This document shows, in pieces, positions 1 to 5,482 of a stretch of DNA of 5,482 nt (position 1 is its first letter; the number at the start of each line of letters is the position of its first letter). The stretch spans positions 15,261-20,742 of the forward strand of contig DCHC01000030.1 of NCBI GenBank assembly GCA_002314755.1. Direction: 5' to 3'. This DNA is from Faecalibacterium sp. UBA1762 (GTDB taxonomy: Bacteria > Bacillota > Clostridia > Oscillospirales > Ruminococcaceae). A program made the translations under genes and the position numbers. Under the pieces are notes generated by a model. That model did no database searches. It worked only from the letters and a program-made list of their open reading frames with translations, and had not been told where the DNA came from.

Positions 1-501
1 GTCTATCCAGCCGGGGCTGATGCTGTTGACCCGCACCCGCCCCGCCAGGCTGACTGCCAGGGCGTGGGTCAGGGCGGCTATGCCGCCCTTGGCGGCGGTG
101 TAGCTTTCGGTCTGGGGCTGGCTTTGCCGGTCACGGCTGCTGCTGATATTGACCACCGCTGCCCCCGGGGAAAAATAGGGGTTAAACAGCTTGGTCAGGT
201 AAAAGGGGGCGGTCACCCCCACCCGCAGTGCAGCCTCAAACTGCTGGTAGCTGCAGGTATCTATGCCCACCATGGCGGGCGGGGCATTGTTAATCAGGTA
301 ATCTACCCGCCCTGCCTGCTGTATGACCGTCTGGGCAAACGCCTCTAGCGTGGTCTGATCGCCAATGTCTCCTATAAACCAGTCGCCGGGGGCGGCATCT
401 ATTACATACACCTTAGCCCCCGCAGCCCGAAACCCTTGAACAATGCAGGCGCCTATGCCGCCACCGCCGCCGGTCACCACCGCCACTTTATTTTGAAACA
501 T
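1..501 (-). CDS. Short-chain dehydrogenase/reductase (SDR), C-terminus outside the window
   Basis: This is a cytosolic NAD(P)-dependent oxidoreductase of the classical SDR fold; the substrate cannot be told. The first 167 residues are present and the frame is still open at base 1, so roughly 80 residues are missing for a typical 250-residue SDR. Visible motifs are the cofactor glycine loop TGGGGGIG (10-17), an Asp at the end of beta-2 (D35, which usually favours NAD(H) over NADP(H)), NNA (71-73), the candidate catalytic Ser121 in NISSS, and the YTAAK active-site motif with Tyr134 and Lys138, then SPGWID (162-167). The usual NNAG reads NNAP. The Asn of the extended N-S-Y-K tetrad is Gly95 in RVGVTAPF, which I believe recurs in related Clostridia SDRs. 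The start is ATG at 501, with GGAGGG about 5 nt upstream. The gene follows the EF-G-like gene across a terminator hairpin, and no convincing promoter of its own is visible. Confidence 0.9.
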   Translation of the reverse strand, partial: MFQNKVAVVTGGGGGIGACIVQGFRAAGAKVYVIDAAPGDWFIGDIGDQTTLEAFAQTVIQQAGRVDYLINNAPPAMVGIDTCSYQQFEAALRVGVTAPFYLTKLFNPYFSPGAAVVNISSSRDRQSQPQTESYTAAKGGIAALTHALAVSLAGRVRVNSISPGWID

Positions 502-542
502 GGTATCCCTCCGTTTTCTGTTTTGAAAAAACGCACAAGAGC

Positions 543-579
543 AAAACAAGGGGCTGCCGCAGCTGCGACAGTCCCTTGT
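543..579 (-). terminator. Intrinsic terminator after the EF-G-like gene
   Basis: On the minus strand ACAAGGG (579-573) pairs with CCCTTGT (552-546). One A/C mismatch follows, then CTGTCGC pairs with GCGGCAG (one G-U wobble) around an AGCT loop. The T run is short (TTTT, 546-543) and then interrupted by GCTCTTG, so some read-through into the SDR gene is plausible. The hairpin begins 29 nt after the EF-G-like stop codon. The T run lies only on the minus-strand side, which sets the orientation. Confidence 0.7.
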
Positions 580-608
580 AACAAGTATACCCAAAGGGTG
601 AAGAAGAA

Positions 609-2693
609 TCAGCCCTCTTCTTCGGCAATGGTGCCAAAGATCTTTTTGCCTTCCTCAATGACCTTGCCCTCCAGCATGCCGGGCAGCGGCTCGTACCGGG
701 TAAAGGCAAAGGTGAACCAGCCGCGACCCTGGGTCAGCTGGCGCATAAAGGTGGTAAAATCGGTCATTTCGGCCATGGGCACTTCCGCCTCGACCAGCTG
801 CAGACCGTCCTCGGCGGCGTGCATACCCAGCACACGGCCACGGCGCTTGGTCACATCGCCCATGATATCGCCGGTGTTGGCATCCGGCACATACGCCTGT
901 AGGGTGCCAATGGGCTCCAGCAGCATGGGCCCGGCCTGTGCCAAACCTGCCTTGTAGGCAATGCGGGCAGCCATTTTAAACGCCATTTCGCTGGAATCCA
1001 CCGGATGGTAAGAACCGTCCACCAGGGTGGCTTTCAAACCAACCACCGGGTAACCTGCCAGCACGCCGTGCTCTACTGCGTTTTGCAGGCCCTTTTCTAC
1101 AGCGGGGAAGAAGTTTTTGGGCACGCTGCCGCCGAACACATTGGTCTCAAATACCAGGCTCTCGCTGTCGGTGGGCTCAAACTCAATCCACACATCACCA
1201 AACTGGCCGTGACCGCCGGTCTGCTTTTTGTGACGGCCCTGGGTCTTGACCTTTTTGCGGATGCTCTCACGGTAGGCAATACGGGGCTTATCCAGGGTGA
1301 CCTCTACGCCAAACTTGGTCTTCAGTTTGGAGACAACGCTCTCCAGATGCTGTTCGCCCAGACCGCTGATGATCTGCTGGGTGGTTTCGGTGTTGACGGT
1401 GTAGCCCAGGGTGCAATCCTCTTCGATCAGGCGCTGCAAAGCACCGCTGATCTTGCCCTCGTCACCTTTTTGCTTGACACTTAACGCCATGTTCATAGTG
1501 GGGATGGGGAAGGTGGGCGCTTCCATATGCAGCAGCTTGCCGGGGGCGCACAGGCAGTCGCCGGTGCGGGCGGCGGGCAGCTTGGTCACTGCGCCGATAT
1601 CACCGGCGATCAGCTCGGCGGCATCCAGCTGCTTTTTGCCTTTCATGGTCAGCAGCTTGCCCAGACGCTCCGGCTCACCGGTGCGGGTGTTGACCACGGC
1701 GGTATCGCTCTTCAGCACGCCTGCCACCATTTTAATGTAGGAAAGCTTGCCGACAAACGGGTCGGCGACAGTCTTGAACACATAGCCAAACACGGGGGCA
1801 GCCGGGTCGCATGCTACCTCTACCGGGTTGTCATCGGCATCCAGCGCGGTGATACCGGCAGCGCGGTCGGCACTGGGCAGCAGGCGGCAGCACATCTCCA
1901 GCGTCAAATCCATGGCTGCCAGCTTGGTGGCGTTGCCGCAGATAACCGGGGCGATGGTGCCGTTCTTAACACCCAAACGCACGCCCTTGATCAGCTCGTC
2001 ACGGGTAAAGGGCTCACCGGAGAAGTATTTTTCCATCAGCTCTTCGTCGGTCTCGGCAACAGCCTCACTCATGGCGGCGACCAGACCCTCTAAACGGTGA
2101 CCGATGCTGGGCACCGGCACCTCACGGACAGCGCCGTCGGCAGCGTAGCTGTAAGCCTTTTGATCGATCAGATCCACATAGATCAGACCGCCTGCCTGGT
2201 CAACAGGGACGACCACCGGGCAGACGCTGGGGCCGTACAGGGTCTTCAGCTCCTCTAACACCTTGTAGTAATCGGCGTTTTCGGCATCCACCTTGGAAAT
2301 ATAGAACATCTTGGATTTGCCGTACTTTTCCGCCAGGCGGTAGGCCTTTTCGGCGCCGACCTGCAAGCCATCACGGGCGGAAACACAAATCAAGGCGGAT
2401 TCGACAGCGGGCATGGCTTCGTACAGACCCAGCTCAAAATCGAACAAACCGGGAACATCTATAAAATTCAGCCGAACACCGGTATAATCCACCGGAATCT
2501 GGGTGGAATACATGGAAGCACGGCGCTTGATCTCTTCAGCATCATAATCGCTGACGGTATTTCCGTCTTCAATGCGGCCCAGACGGTCGGAACCGCCGGT
2601 GCGGAACAGCAGTGCCTCTGCCAGCGTCGTTTTGCCGGCGCCGCTGTGACCTGCGATGACAATATTACGAATTTGGTCCTGTGTGTAGCTCAT
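609..2693 (-). CDS. Elongation factor G-like translational GTPase (divergent EF-G paralogue)
   Basis: This 694-residue protein has the full EF-G architecture, so it is expected to bind the ribosome and act in translocation or a related step. Domain I carries the P-loop GHSGAGKT (15-22), a G3 motif DVPGLFDF (79-86), a G4 motif SKVD (133-136) and a G5-like CGNATK (252-257). Domain IV shows GRHKKQTGGHGQFGDVW (486-502) and the tip loop YHPVDSSE from 562, with His563 matching the conserved tip His. Domain V has LEPIGTL (from 592) and RRGRVLGM (617-624). It is not the canonical str-operon fusA product: the usual HIDAGKTT, RGITI, DTPGHVDF and NKMD motifs all differ. The G3 His is Leu83 and the G4 Asn is Ser133. 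It matches the EF-G-like subfamily that many Clostridia carry beside true EF-G. ATG 2693 was chosen because AAAGGAGGA lies 7 nt upstream. An in-frame ATG at 2735 would overlap the promoter region and lacks such a site. It has its own promoter and terminator, suggesting a monocistronic unit. Confidence 0.93.
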   Translation of the reverse strand: MSYTQDQIRNIVIAGHSGAGKTTLAEALLFRTGGSDRLGRIEDGNTVSDYDAEEIKRRASMYSTQIPVDYTGVRLNFIDVPGLFDFELGLYEAMPAVESALICVSARDGLQVGAEKAYRLAEKYGKSKMFYISKVDAENADYYKVLEELKTLYGPSVCPVVVPVDQAGGLIYVDLIDQKAYSYAADGAVREVPVPSIGHRLEGLVAAMSEAVAETDEELMEKYFSGEPFTRDELIKGVRLGVKNGTIAPVICGNATKLAAMDLTLEMCCRLLPSADRAAGITALDADDNPVEVACDPAAPVFGYVFKTVADPFVGKLSYIKMVAGVLKSDTAVVNTRTGEPERLGKLLTMKGKKQLDAAELIAGDIGAVTKLPAARTGDCLCAPGKLLHMEAPTFPIPTMNMALSVKQKGDEGKISGALQRLIEEDCTLGYTVNTETTQQIISGLGEQHLESVVSKLKTKFGVEVTLDKPRIAYRESIRKKVKTQGRHKKQTGGHGQFGDVWIEFEPTDSESLVFETNVFGGSVPKNFFPAVEKGLQNAVEHGVLAGYPVVGLKATLVDGSYHPVDSSEMAFKMAARIAYKAGLAQAGPMLLEPIGTLQAYVPDANTGDIMGDVTKRRGRVLGMHAAEDGLQLVEAEVPMAEMTDFTTFMRQLTQGRGWFTFAFTRYEPLPGMLEGKVIEEGKKIFGTIAEEEG

Positions 2694-2700
2694 CTGGGAA

Positions 2701-2709
2701 TCCTCCTTT
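2701..2709 (-). promoter_or_regulatory. Shine-Dalgarno site that sets the EF-G-like start
   Basis: AAAGGAGGA on the minus strand is a near-perfect anti-16S match, 7 nt before the ATG at 2693. It lies inside the longest possible open frame (starting at 2735) and argues for the shorter protein. Confidence 0.85.
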
Positions 2710-2747
2710 GAACTTGCCGATGATGCCATCAGCATTTGATATAAAAA

Positions 2748-2776
2748 ATATTACCACATCTGCGAATTTTTTGAAA
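2748..2776 (-). promoter_or_regulatory. Predicted sigma-A promoter of the EF-G-like gene
   Basis: On the minus strand the -10 box TAATAT (2753-2748) is directly preceded by TGG, giving an extended -10 (TGn). A weak -35 TTTCAA (2776-2771) stands 17 bp upstream. Transcription would start near 2741 and give a leader of about 47 nt that contains the Shine-Dalgarno. The -10 matches consensus at four of six positions, so the call rests on the TGn element, spacing and AT-rich setting. Confidence 0.5.
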
Positions 2777-2921
2777 GTATTTTCTAAAAGAAAACCATGG
2801 GAAAAATGTAAAAGTTATCTAAACAAGTTTGTGCAATATGCTGATTTTCTTTTGCAAAAAGCCCGGAAAAAGAAGTATGGCAATAGATGAATACACAATG
2901 CTTTTGACCGGTGGATAGAAC
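2777..2921. other. AT-rich intergenic stretch with no recognisable gene
   Basis: This stretch lies between the metallopeptidase terminator and the EF-G-like promoter. Short open frames cross it, but none has a ribosome binding site or a family resemblance. Small AT-rich inverted repeats (for example CTTTT/AAAAG around a TGC loop) are too weak to call. Together with the flanking terminator and promoter it fills the 309-base gap 2694-3002. Confidence 0.5.
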
Positions 2922-2966
2922 AAAAGAAAAACCGTACCCCGCCGGGGTGACCGGGGCGAGGTACGG
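2922..2966 (-). terminator. Intrinsic terminator of the YugP-type peptidase gene
   Basis: On the minus strand CCGTACC (2966-2960) pairs with GGTACGG (2938-2932). The GC-rich interior continues the stem after one mismatch (CGCC with GGCG), and the 3' side runs straight into TTTTTCTTTT (2931-2922). It lies 36 nt past the peptidase stop codon. A-rich sequence flanks the other side as well, so some activity on the plus strand is possible, but no plus-strand gene needs it. Confidence 0.85.
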
Positions 2967-3002
2967 CAAAAAGTGCAAATCTATTGTGCCGGACAAAAAA
3001 GT

Positions 3003-3695
3003 TTAGCGGCGGCGTCTGGAGCTGTTATTGTATATCAGAATAAGCCGCAGCAGCTGCGCCAGGGTGCTGACCAGCGCTGCCACATAGGTCAGGGCGGCGG
3101 CAGAAAGTACCGACCGGGCGCCGGAAAGATCCTCACCCTCCACCAGGCCCATCTCCTCCAGGGTGGAAAGAGCGCGGCGGCTGGCGTTAAATTCCACCGG
3201 CAGGGTGATCAGCTGAAAAAGTGCCACAAAGCTGAATAACAGAATGCCCGCCTTGACCAGCGCGGGCAGACCCAGGGCGAAGCCAAGGATCAGCAGAATG
3301 GGGGAGACCTTGCTGCCGAAATTGGTCACCGGTATGATGGCGCTGCGCAGCTGCAGCGGGGCATAGCCGGTGTCATGCTGGATGGCGTGCCCCACCTCAT
3401 GGGCGGCAACGCCCACCGCGGCTACGCTATCGCTGCCGTATACGCTTTGGCTCAGGTGCACGGTGCAGTCCCTGGGGTCGTAATGGTCGGTCAGCTCGCC
3501 AGCCACCTGGGTGACGGCCACGTTGCTCAGCCCGTTGCGATCCAGAATATACCGCGCCGCCGCTGCGCCGGTGACCCCGTTGGCGGTGCGGTGCCGGGAC
3601 CAGTTCGCAAAGGCGCTTTTGACCCGCAGCTGTGCCAGCAGGCCCAGCAAAAACGCCGGAATGACCAGAATGATATACCATTTGTCAATGTACAT
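3003..3695 (-). CDS. yugP: YugP-type membrane zinc metallopeptidase (Zn_peptidase_2 family)
   Basis: This 230-residue integral membrane protein is a predicted zinc-dependent protease of the YugP/neutral zinc metallopeptidase family (PF04298); its natural substrates are not known to me. The zinc site is HEVGH (99-103), with Glu168 in the conserved LPVEFNASRRAL stretch as the likely third ligand. Hydrophobic segments are at about 7-23, 130-147, 149-167 and 200-222, so the catalytic helix lies between the first and second membrane spans. The tail NNSSRRRR is basic. Length and the N-terminal opening (MYIDKWYIILVIPA) fit the family. ATG 3695 has only a weak GGCGGG site about 8 nt upstream. No other in-frame start exists before it, although a much stronger Shine-Dalgarno sits further upstream and serves a short overlapping ORF. 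The gene ends in a strong terminator and probably has its own promoter near 3808-3816. Confidence 0.92.
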   Translation of the reverse strand: MYIDKWYIILVIPAFLLGLLAQLRVKSAFANWSRHRTANGVTGAAAARYILDRNGLSNVAVTQVAGELTDHYDPRDCTVHLSQSVYGSDSVAAVGVAAHEVGHAIQHDTGYAPLQLRSAIIPVTNFGSKVSPILLILGFALGLPALVKAGILLFSFVALFQLITLPVEFNASRRALSTLEEMGLVEGEDLSGARSVLSAAALTYVAALVSTLAQLLRLILIYNNSSRRRR

Positions 3696-3720
3696 ATTGC
3701 GTACCCGCCGTGCAAACCAT
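3685..3720 (-). CDS. Possible 11-codon upstream ORF overlapping the yugP start
   Basis: The ATG at 3720 lies 9 nt after the strong Shine-Dalgarno AAAGGAAGGA (3739-3730). It opens an 11-codon frame (MVCTAGTQYVH) ending in TGA at 3687-3685. The stop falls just inside the peptidase gene, whose ATG (3695) lies within this short frame in another phase. Ribosomes ending here could re-initiate at the peptidase ATG, which has only a weak site of its own. A leader peptide or a translational coupling device is the natural reading. It could also be chance, because short ORFs are common; the Shine-Dalgarno strength is the main support. Confidence 0.35.
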   Translation of the reverse strand: MVCTAGTQYVH

Positions 3721-3760
3721 GCTGCACGGTCCTTCCTTTGTTTATTATATCTGTGCAGCA
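3708..3760 (-). promoter_or_regulatory. Alternative inverted repeats in the yugP leader
   Basis: Three minus-strand segments compete for pairing. TGCTGCAC (3760-3753) is the exact complement of GTGCAGCA (3727-3720), leaving the Shine-Dalgarno AAAGGAAGGA in a 25-nt loop. CCGTGCA (3729-3723) is the exact complement of TGCACGG (3714-3708), leaving the upstream-ORF ATG in an 8-nt loop. The middle segment is shared, so both hairpins cannot form together. The second stem also takes in part of the weak GGCGGG before yugP. This layout resembles a translational switch, but whether the RNA folds so is inference. Confidence 0.45.
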
Positions 3761-3807
3761 GCGGAATATCCGTCGCTTTTCAGAACATCAACCGCTTTTC
3801 CCAAATA

Positions 3808-3816
3808 ATTATATCA
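3808..3816 (-). promoter_or_regulatory. Extended -10 promoter for the yugP unit
   Basis: The minus strand reads TGATATAAT (3816-3808), a perfect TATAAT with the TGn extension. No good -35 is present; the upstream region is a T-rich tract that ends at the DUF6179 stop. Transcription would begin near 3801 and give a leader of about 105 nt holding the inverted repeats and upstream ORF. A second TATAAT (3749-3744) lacks both TGn and a -35, and would start transcription inside the Shine-Dalgarno, so I rate it lower. Confidence 0.55.
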
Positions 3817-3817
3817 T

Positions 3818-3836
3818 AAAAAATGTTAAAAAACAT
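3818..3836 (-). terminator. Weak AT-rich terminator-like hairpin at the DUF6179 stop
   Basis: On the minus strand ATGTT (3836-3832) pairs with AACAT (3827-3823) around TTTT, and a run of Ts follows to 3818. The stem is only 5 AT-rich pairs and overlaps the TAA stop (3828-3826). It may end some transcripts, but read-through into yugP is likely. Confidence 0.3.
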
Positions 3837-4773
3837 CCTCCGGCAGGTAAATTTCCGGTACACCCTGCAACACAATGCCGGGCAGGGCGTCGGCAAGGTA
3901 GCTTTGTAAAGCGGCGTCCTGTCCGAAAATCTGCTCCAGCAGTTTGGCTTGCAGTTGGGCGCAAGGGTGGTCGGCGGGGATCACCGGTGTTTGTGGGCCG
4001 GGCTCCGCCAGGGGGGCACTGCCCGGGGTAGCAGCCGCCAGCAGCTGCCCCCGCAGCGCATCTGCTGCGGGTTGAAAGCCGGGCAGAGCGTATAGCATAC
4101 GGCACCAGATGGGCAGCATCAGGTTTTCTACGCAGGTCTTCAGGGTGCCCGCCGGGAAAATCAGCTCCAGAATATCCCGACAGCGCTGCTGTCCCAGGAC
4201 CTCAAAAAAACGCTGCTCCATACAGATGCTGCGAAAATAGGCATACACCCGGTGCAGACCGGTCAGCTGTACATCGTCATTTAAAATAGGGTAGTCCAGG
4301 GTCAGCAGAGTATCCTGGGGGGCGTACAGCCGGTTGTATCGGTGAAAAAACGCCGGGTAACCCCTGGTCACGGTATCCGCAAGGCAGCGGTTGCCAAAGT
4401 TGACAAACCGGGGCATCAGTGCATTGTAGGCAAGCACCAGCTTTTGCGCCTTGGTCTGCAGCAGGGCAAGCCCCTCCTGATACAGGGTTTCGGCATCCGG
4501 CAGCCGGGCAAAATCCTTTTGCGGGGTCAGGTCGGTGCAGTCGGTTTGCAGCGGGACGGCATGGGCAGTATCGGCTGCCCGCAGCCGTTCGGCGGCGGCA
4601 AACCGCTGGGTCAAGGCGGTATCGGTACAGTACAGCACCGCCTCGGTCAGCTGGATAAACCGCTGTTCGGAAAGGCTTGCGTGATCCGCTCCTGCCCATC
4701 TTTCGGCAAGGCTGGTAATCACGGGGGCAAGCTGGGCAGGGGTATAGTATTCCGCAGTGTCAATCATCGTCAT
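3826..4773 (-). CDS. DUF6179-family protein of unknown function
   Basis: This 315-residue protein, probably soluble, appears to belong to DUF6179, a Firmicutes family with no known function. The assignment comes from recognising the central block (about 98-190), which contains LDYPIL (159-164) and GLHRVYAYF (172-180), followed by RDILELIFPAG (199-209). The sequence looks mostly helical, with no signal peptide, membrane span or catalytic motif that I can identify. Residues 245-270 form a Pro/Ala-rich linker before a short C-terminal segment. ATG 4773 was chosen over ATG 4767 because GGAGGA lies 5 nt upstream of the former. The start overlaps the end of the DUF6323 gene by 14 nt, so translation is probably coupled and the products may work together. 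The Shine-Dalgarno lies within the upstream coding sequence. No enzymatic role should be assumed. Confidence 0.8.
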   Translation of the reverse strand: MTMIDTAEYYTPAQLAPVITSLAERWAGADHASLSEQRFIQLTEAVLYCTDTALTQRFAAAERLRAADTAHAVPLQTDCTDLTPQKDFARLPDAETLYQEGLALLQTKAQKLVLAYNALMPRFVNFGNRCLADTVTRGYPAFFHRYNRLYAPQDTLLTLDYPILNDDVQLTGLHRVYAYFRSICMEQRFFEVLGQQRCRDILELIFPAGTLKTCVENLMLPIWCRMLYALPGFQPAADALRGQLLAAATPGSAPLAEPGPQTPVIPADHPCAQLQAKLLEQIFGQDAALQSYLADALPGIVLQGVPEIYLPEDVF

Positions 4774-5383
4774 ATCCGTCCTCCGTCAGCCGGGCAAAGG
4801 CGTCTTCGGTATCCCGGCGGCGCAGGGCGGTTTCGGGGTCCAGTTCTTCCCATACCTCATCCGGTAGGTCGGCACTGCCCTCATCCCGGACAGCATCCGC
4901 CCACTGGGGCAGGCAGGTTGTCGCCAGCTGCTCCAGATCTCCCCGGCAGGGGCTGTCAAACAGATGCCGCATGGCTTTTAGCAGCTCGCTGTCGGTGGCA
5001 AGCTCCTCGGAATCGTTTTTGTATTCCAAAAACAAATCGGCAAGCCGGGCAAGCTGATCTGTCCAGCTGCGGGGGTCGGCGTAATCGCTATCTGCAAAGG
5101 CGTGCATAATGCGGGGCAGCAGCCTGTCATCCAGCAACACCCGGCGCTGCTCGGTACGGGCAACGGAAAGCCGCTCCAGCAGCAAGCTCGCCTGCCCCTC
5201 AGTCAGGGTCAGCCCGTAGCACGCCGTCTTTTCCGCGGCGCGGCACAGCTTTTTTCGCTGGGCGGCGTTTGTGGGGTCGGGACAGTATAGCCCGCCCTTT
5301 TGCCCTTTTGCCAGAGCGGGCGCGCCCCCTAAACCTGTCACGATCAGGGCGGCACGGTCGGCATTTTTCGGTTTCTCTGCCAT
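4760..5383 (-). CDS. DUF6323-family protein of unknown function
   Basis: This 207-residue protein, predicted soluble, resembles DUF6323, a family I know as a frequent neighbour of DUF6179 in Clostridia. Family-like signals are YGLTLTEGQA (56-65), DSDY (98-101), LFLEYKND (117-124) and CRGDLEQL (146-153). The first 55 residues look variable and the C-terminus is strongly acidic, ending EDGYDDD. There is no signal peptide, membrane segment or recognisable catalytic motif. ATG 5383 was chosen because AAAGGAG lies 6 nt upstream. An in-frame ATG at 5440 would add 19 residues (starting MVYFLFNILERYC) encoded across the palindrome and -10 region, so it is unlikely. It is the first gene of a two-gene unit with DUF6179, with the promoter just upstream. 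Confidence 0.8.
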   Translation of the reverse strand: MAEKPKNADRAALIVTGLGGAPALAKGQKGGLYCPDPTNAAQRKKLCRAAEKTACYGLTLTEGQASLLLERLSVARTEQRRVLLDDRLLPRIMHAFADSDYADPRSWTDQLARLADLFLEYKNDSEELATDSELLKAMRHLFDSPCRGDLEQLATTCLPQWADAVRDEGSADLPDEVWEELDPETALRRRDTEDAFARLTEDGYDDD

Positions 5384-5389
5384 GAAGCT

Positions 5390-5396
5390 CTCCTTT
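5390..5396 (-). promoter_or_regulatory. Shine-Dalgarno site that sets the DUF6323 start
   Basis: AAAGGAG on the minus strand lies 6 nt before ATG 5383. It supports that start over the longer frame opening at 5440. Confidence 0.8.
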
Positions 5397-5397
5397 C

Positions 5398-5410
5398 CGG
5401 TACAGTACCG
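5398..5410. promoter_or_regulatory. 13-bp palindrome, possible operator before DUF6323
   Basis: CGGTAC-A-GTACCG is a perfect inverted repeat with 6-bp arms. It lies between the predicted -10 box and the Shine-Dalgarno, just downstream of the expected transcription start near 5424. That is a usual place for a repressor operator. The 1-nt centre makes an RNA hairpin unlikely, so a DNA-binding dimer fits better. No regulator is identified. Confidence 0.35.
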
Positions 5411-5430
5411 TTCTAATATGTTGAACAGAA

Positions 5431-5439
5431 AGTATACCA
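5431..5439 (-). promoter_or_regulatory. Extended -10 promoter of the DUF6323-DUF6179 unit
   Basis: The minus strand reads TGGTATACT (5439-5431): TGn followed by TATACT, five of six matches to TATAAT. There is no good -35 at 16-18 bp, which is tolerated with an extended -10. A perfect TTGACA (5472-5467) lies 30 bp upstream of this -10, too far for it. At 18 bp that TTGACA could pair only with the poor TATGGG (5448-5443). Confidence 0.55.
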
Positions 5440-5482
5440 CTGCCCATAACAGGATTCATGTAGATTTGTCAATGATGTGAGA

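Noticed and set aside
584..589. A TATACT -10-like box (minus strand) before the SDR gene
   Set aside because: It has no TGn and no usable -35, and transcription would begin at the base of the terminator hairpin.
1005..2100. Long plus-strand open frames opposite the EF-G-like gene
   Set aside because: They mirror a well-conserved GC-rich gene, show no family resemblance and have no ribosome binding sites.
2694..2735. A 14-residue N-terminal extension of the EF-G-like protein from ATG 2735
   Set aside because: The perfect Shine-Dalgarno lies within this extension and the predicted transcription start is next to it; family members begin near the downstream ATG.
2881..2986. Inverted pair CAATAGAT (2881-2888) and ATCTATTG (2979-2986) flanking the yugP terminator
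   Set aside because: Eight base pairs nearly 100 nt apart in AT-rich sequence is within chance expectation, and the local GC-rich hairpin would fold first.
3375..4031. A 218-codon plus-strand frame across yugP and the start of the DUF6179 region
   Set aside because: It is antisense to two real genes and their leader, and the translation is low-complexity with no motif.
5384..5440. A 19-residue N-terminal extension of DUF6323 from ATG 5440
   Set aside because: It would be encoded over the -10 box, palindrome and Shine-Dalgarno, and has no ribosome binding site of its own.
3680..5474. An 11-bp repeat, CATTGACAAAT on the minus strand, at 3680-3690 and 5464-5474
   Set aside because: One copy is coding sequence at the start of yugP and the other is intergenic; with no shared context it is probably chance.

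Overview
The window is about 60% GC within genes, with AT-rich gaps between them. All five protein genes lie on the minus strand. Gene content points to an anaerobic gut Clostridia lineage, most likely Oscillospiraceae/Ruminococcaceae (Faecalibacterium or Gemmiger type). The indicators are a Clostridia-type divergent EF-G paralogue, a YugP-type membrane metallopeptidase, an adjacent DUF6323-DUF6179 pair, strong Firmicutes Shine-Dalgarno sites and extended -10 promoters. The genus is inferred from family resemblance, not from a search.

In transcription order (right to left): an extended -10 promoter (5431-5439) and a 13-bp palindrome (5398-5410) precede the DUF6323-family gene (4760-5383). Its 3' end overlaps the start of the DUF6179-family gene (3826-4773) by 14 nt, so the two are probably translationally coupled. 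A weak hairpin overlaps the DUF6179 stop. Next is a leader of about 100 nt (3696-3825) with its own extended -10 box, a strong Shine-Dalgarno, an 11-codon upstream ORF and two mutually exclusive inverted repeats. It leads to the YugP-type zinc metallopeptidase (3003-3695), which ends in a clear intrinsic terminator (2922-2966).

The gap 2694-3002 holds that terminator, about 145 AT-rich bases with no recognisable gene, and a promoter plus perfect Shine-Dalgarno for the EF-G-like GTPase (609-2693). That gene is followed by a terminator hairpin (543-579). The last gene is a short-chain dehydrogenase/reductase (1-501) that runs off the left edge of the window.

The terminators and separate promoters suggest at least three transcription units, so the genes need not act in one pathway. 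Core functions are a ribosome-associated GTPase, a membrane protease and an oxidoreductase. The least explained parts are the DUF6323-DUF6179 module and the structured leader with upstream ORF before the metallopeptidase. No tRNA, rRNA, CRISPR array, insertion sequence or phage gene was seen.
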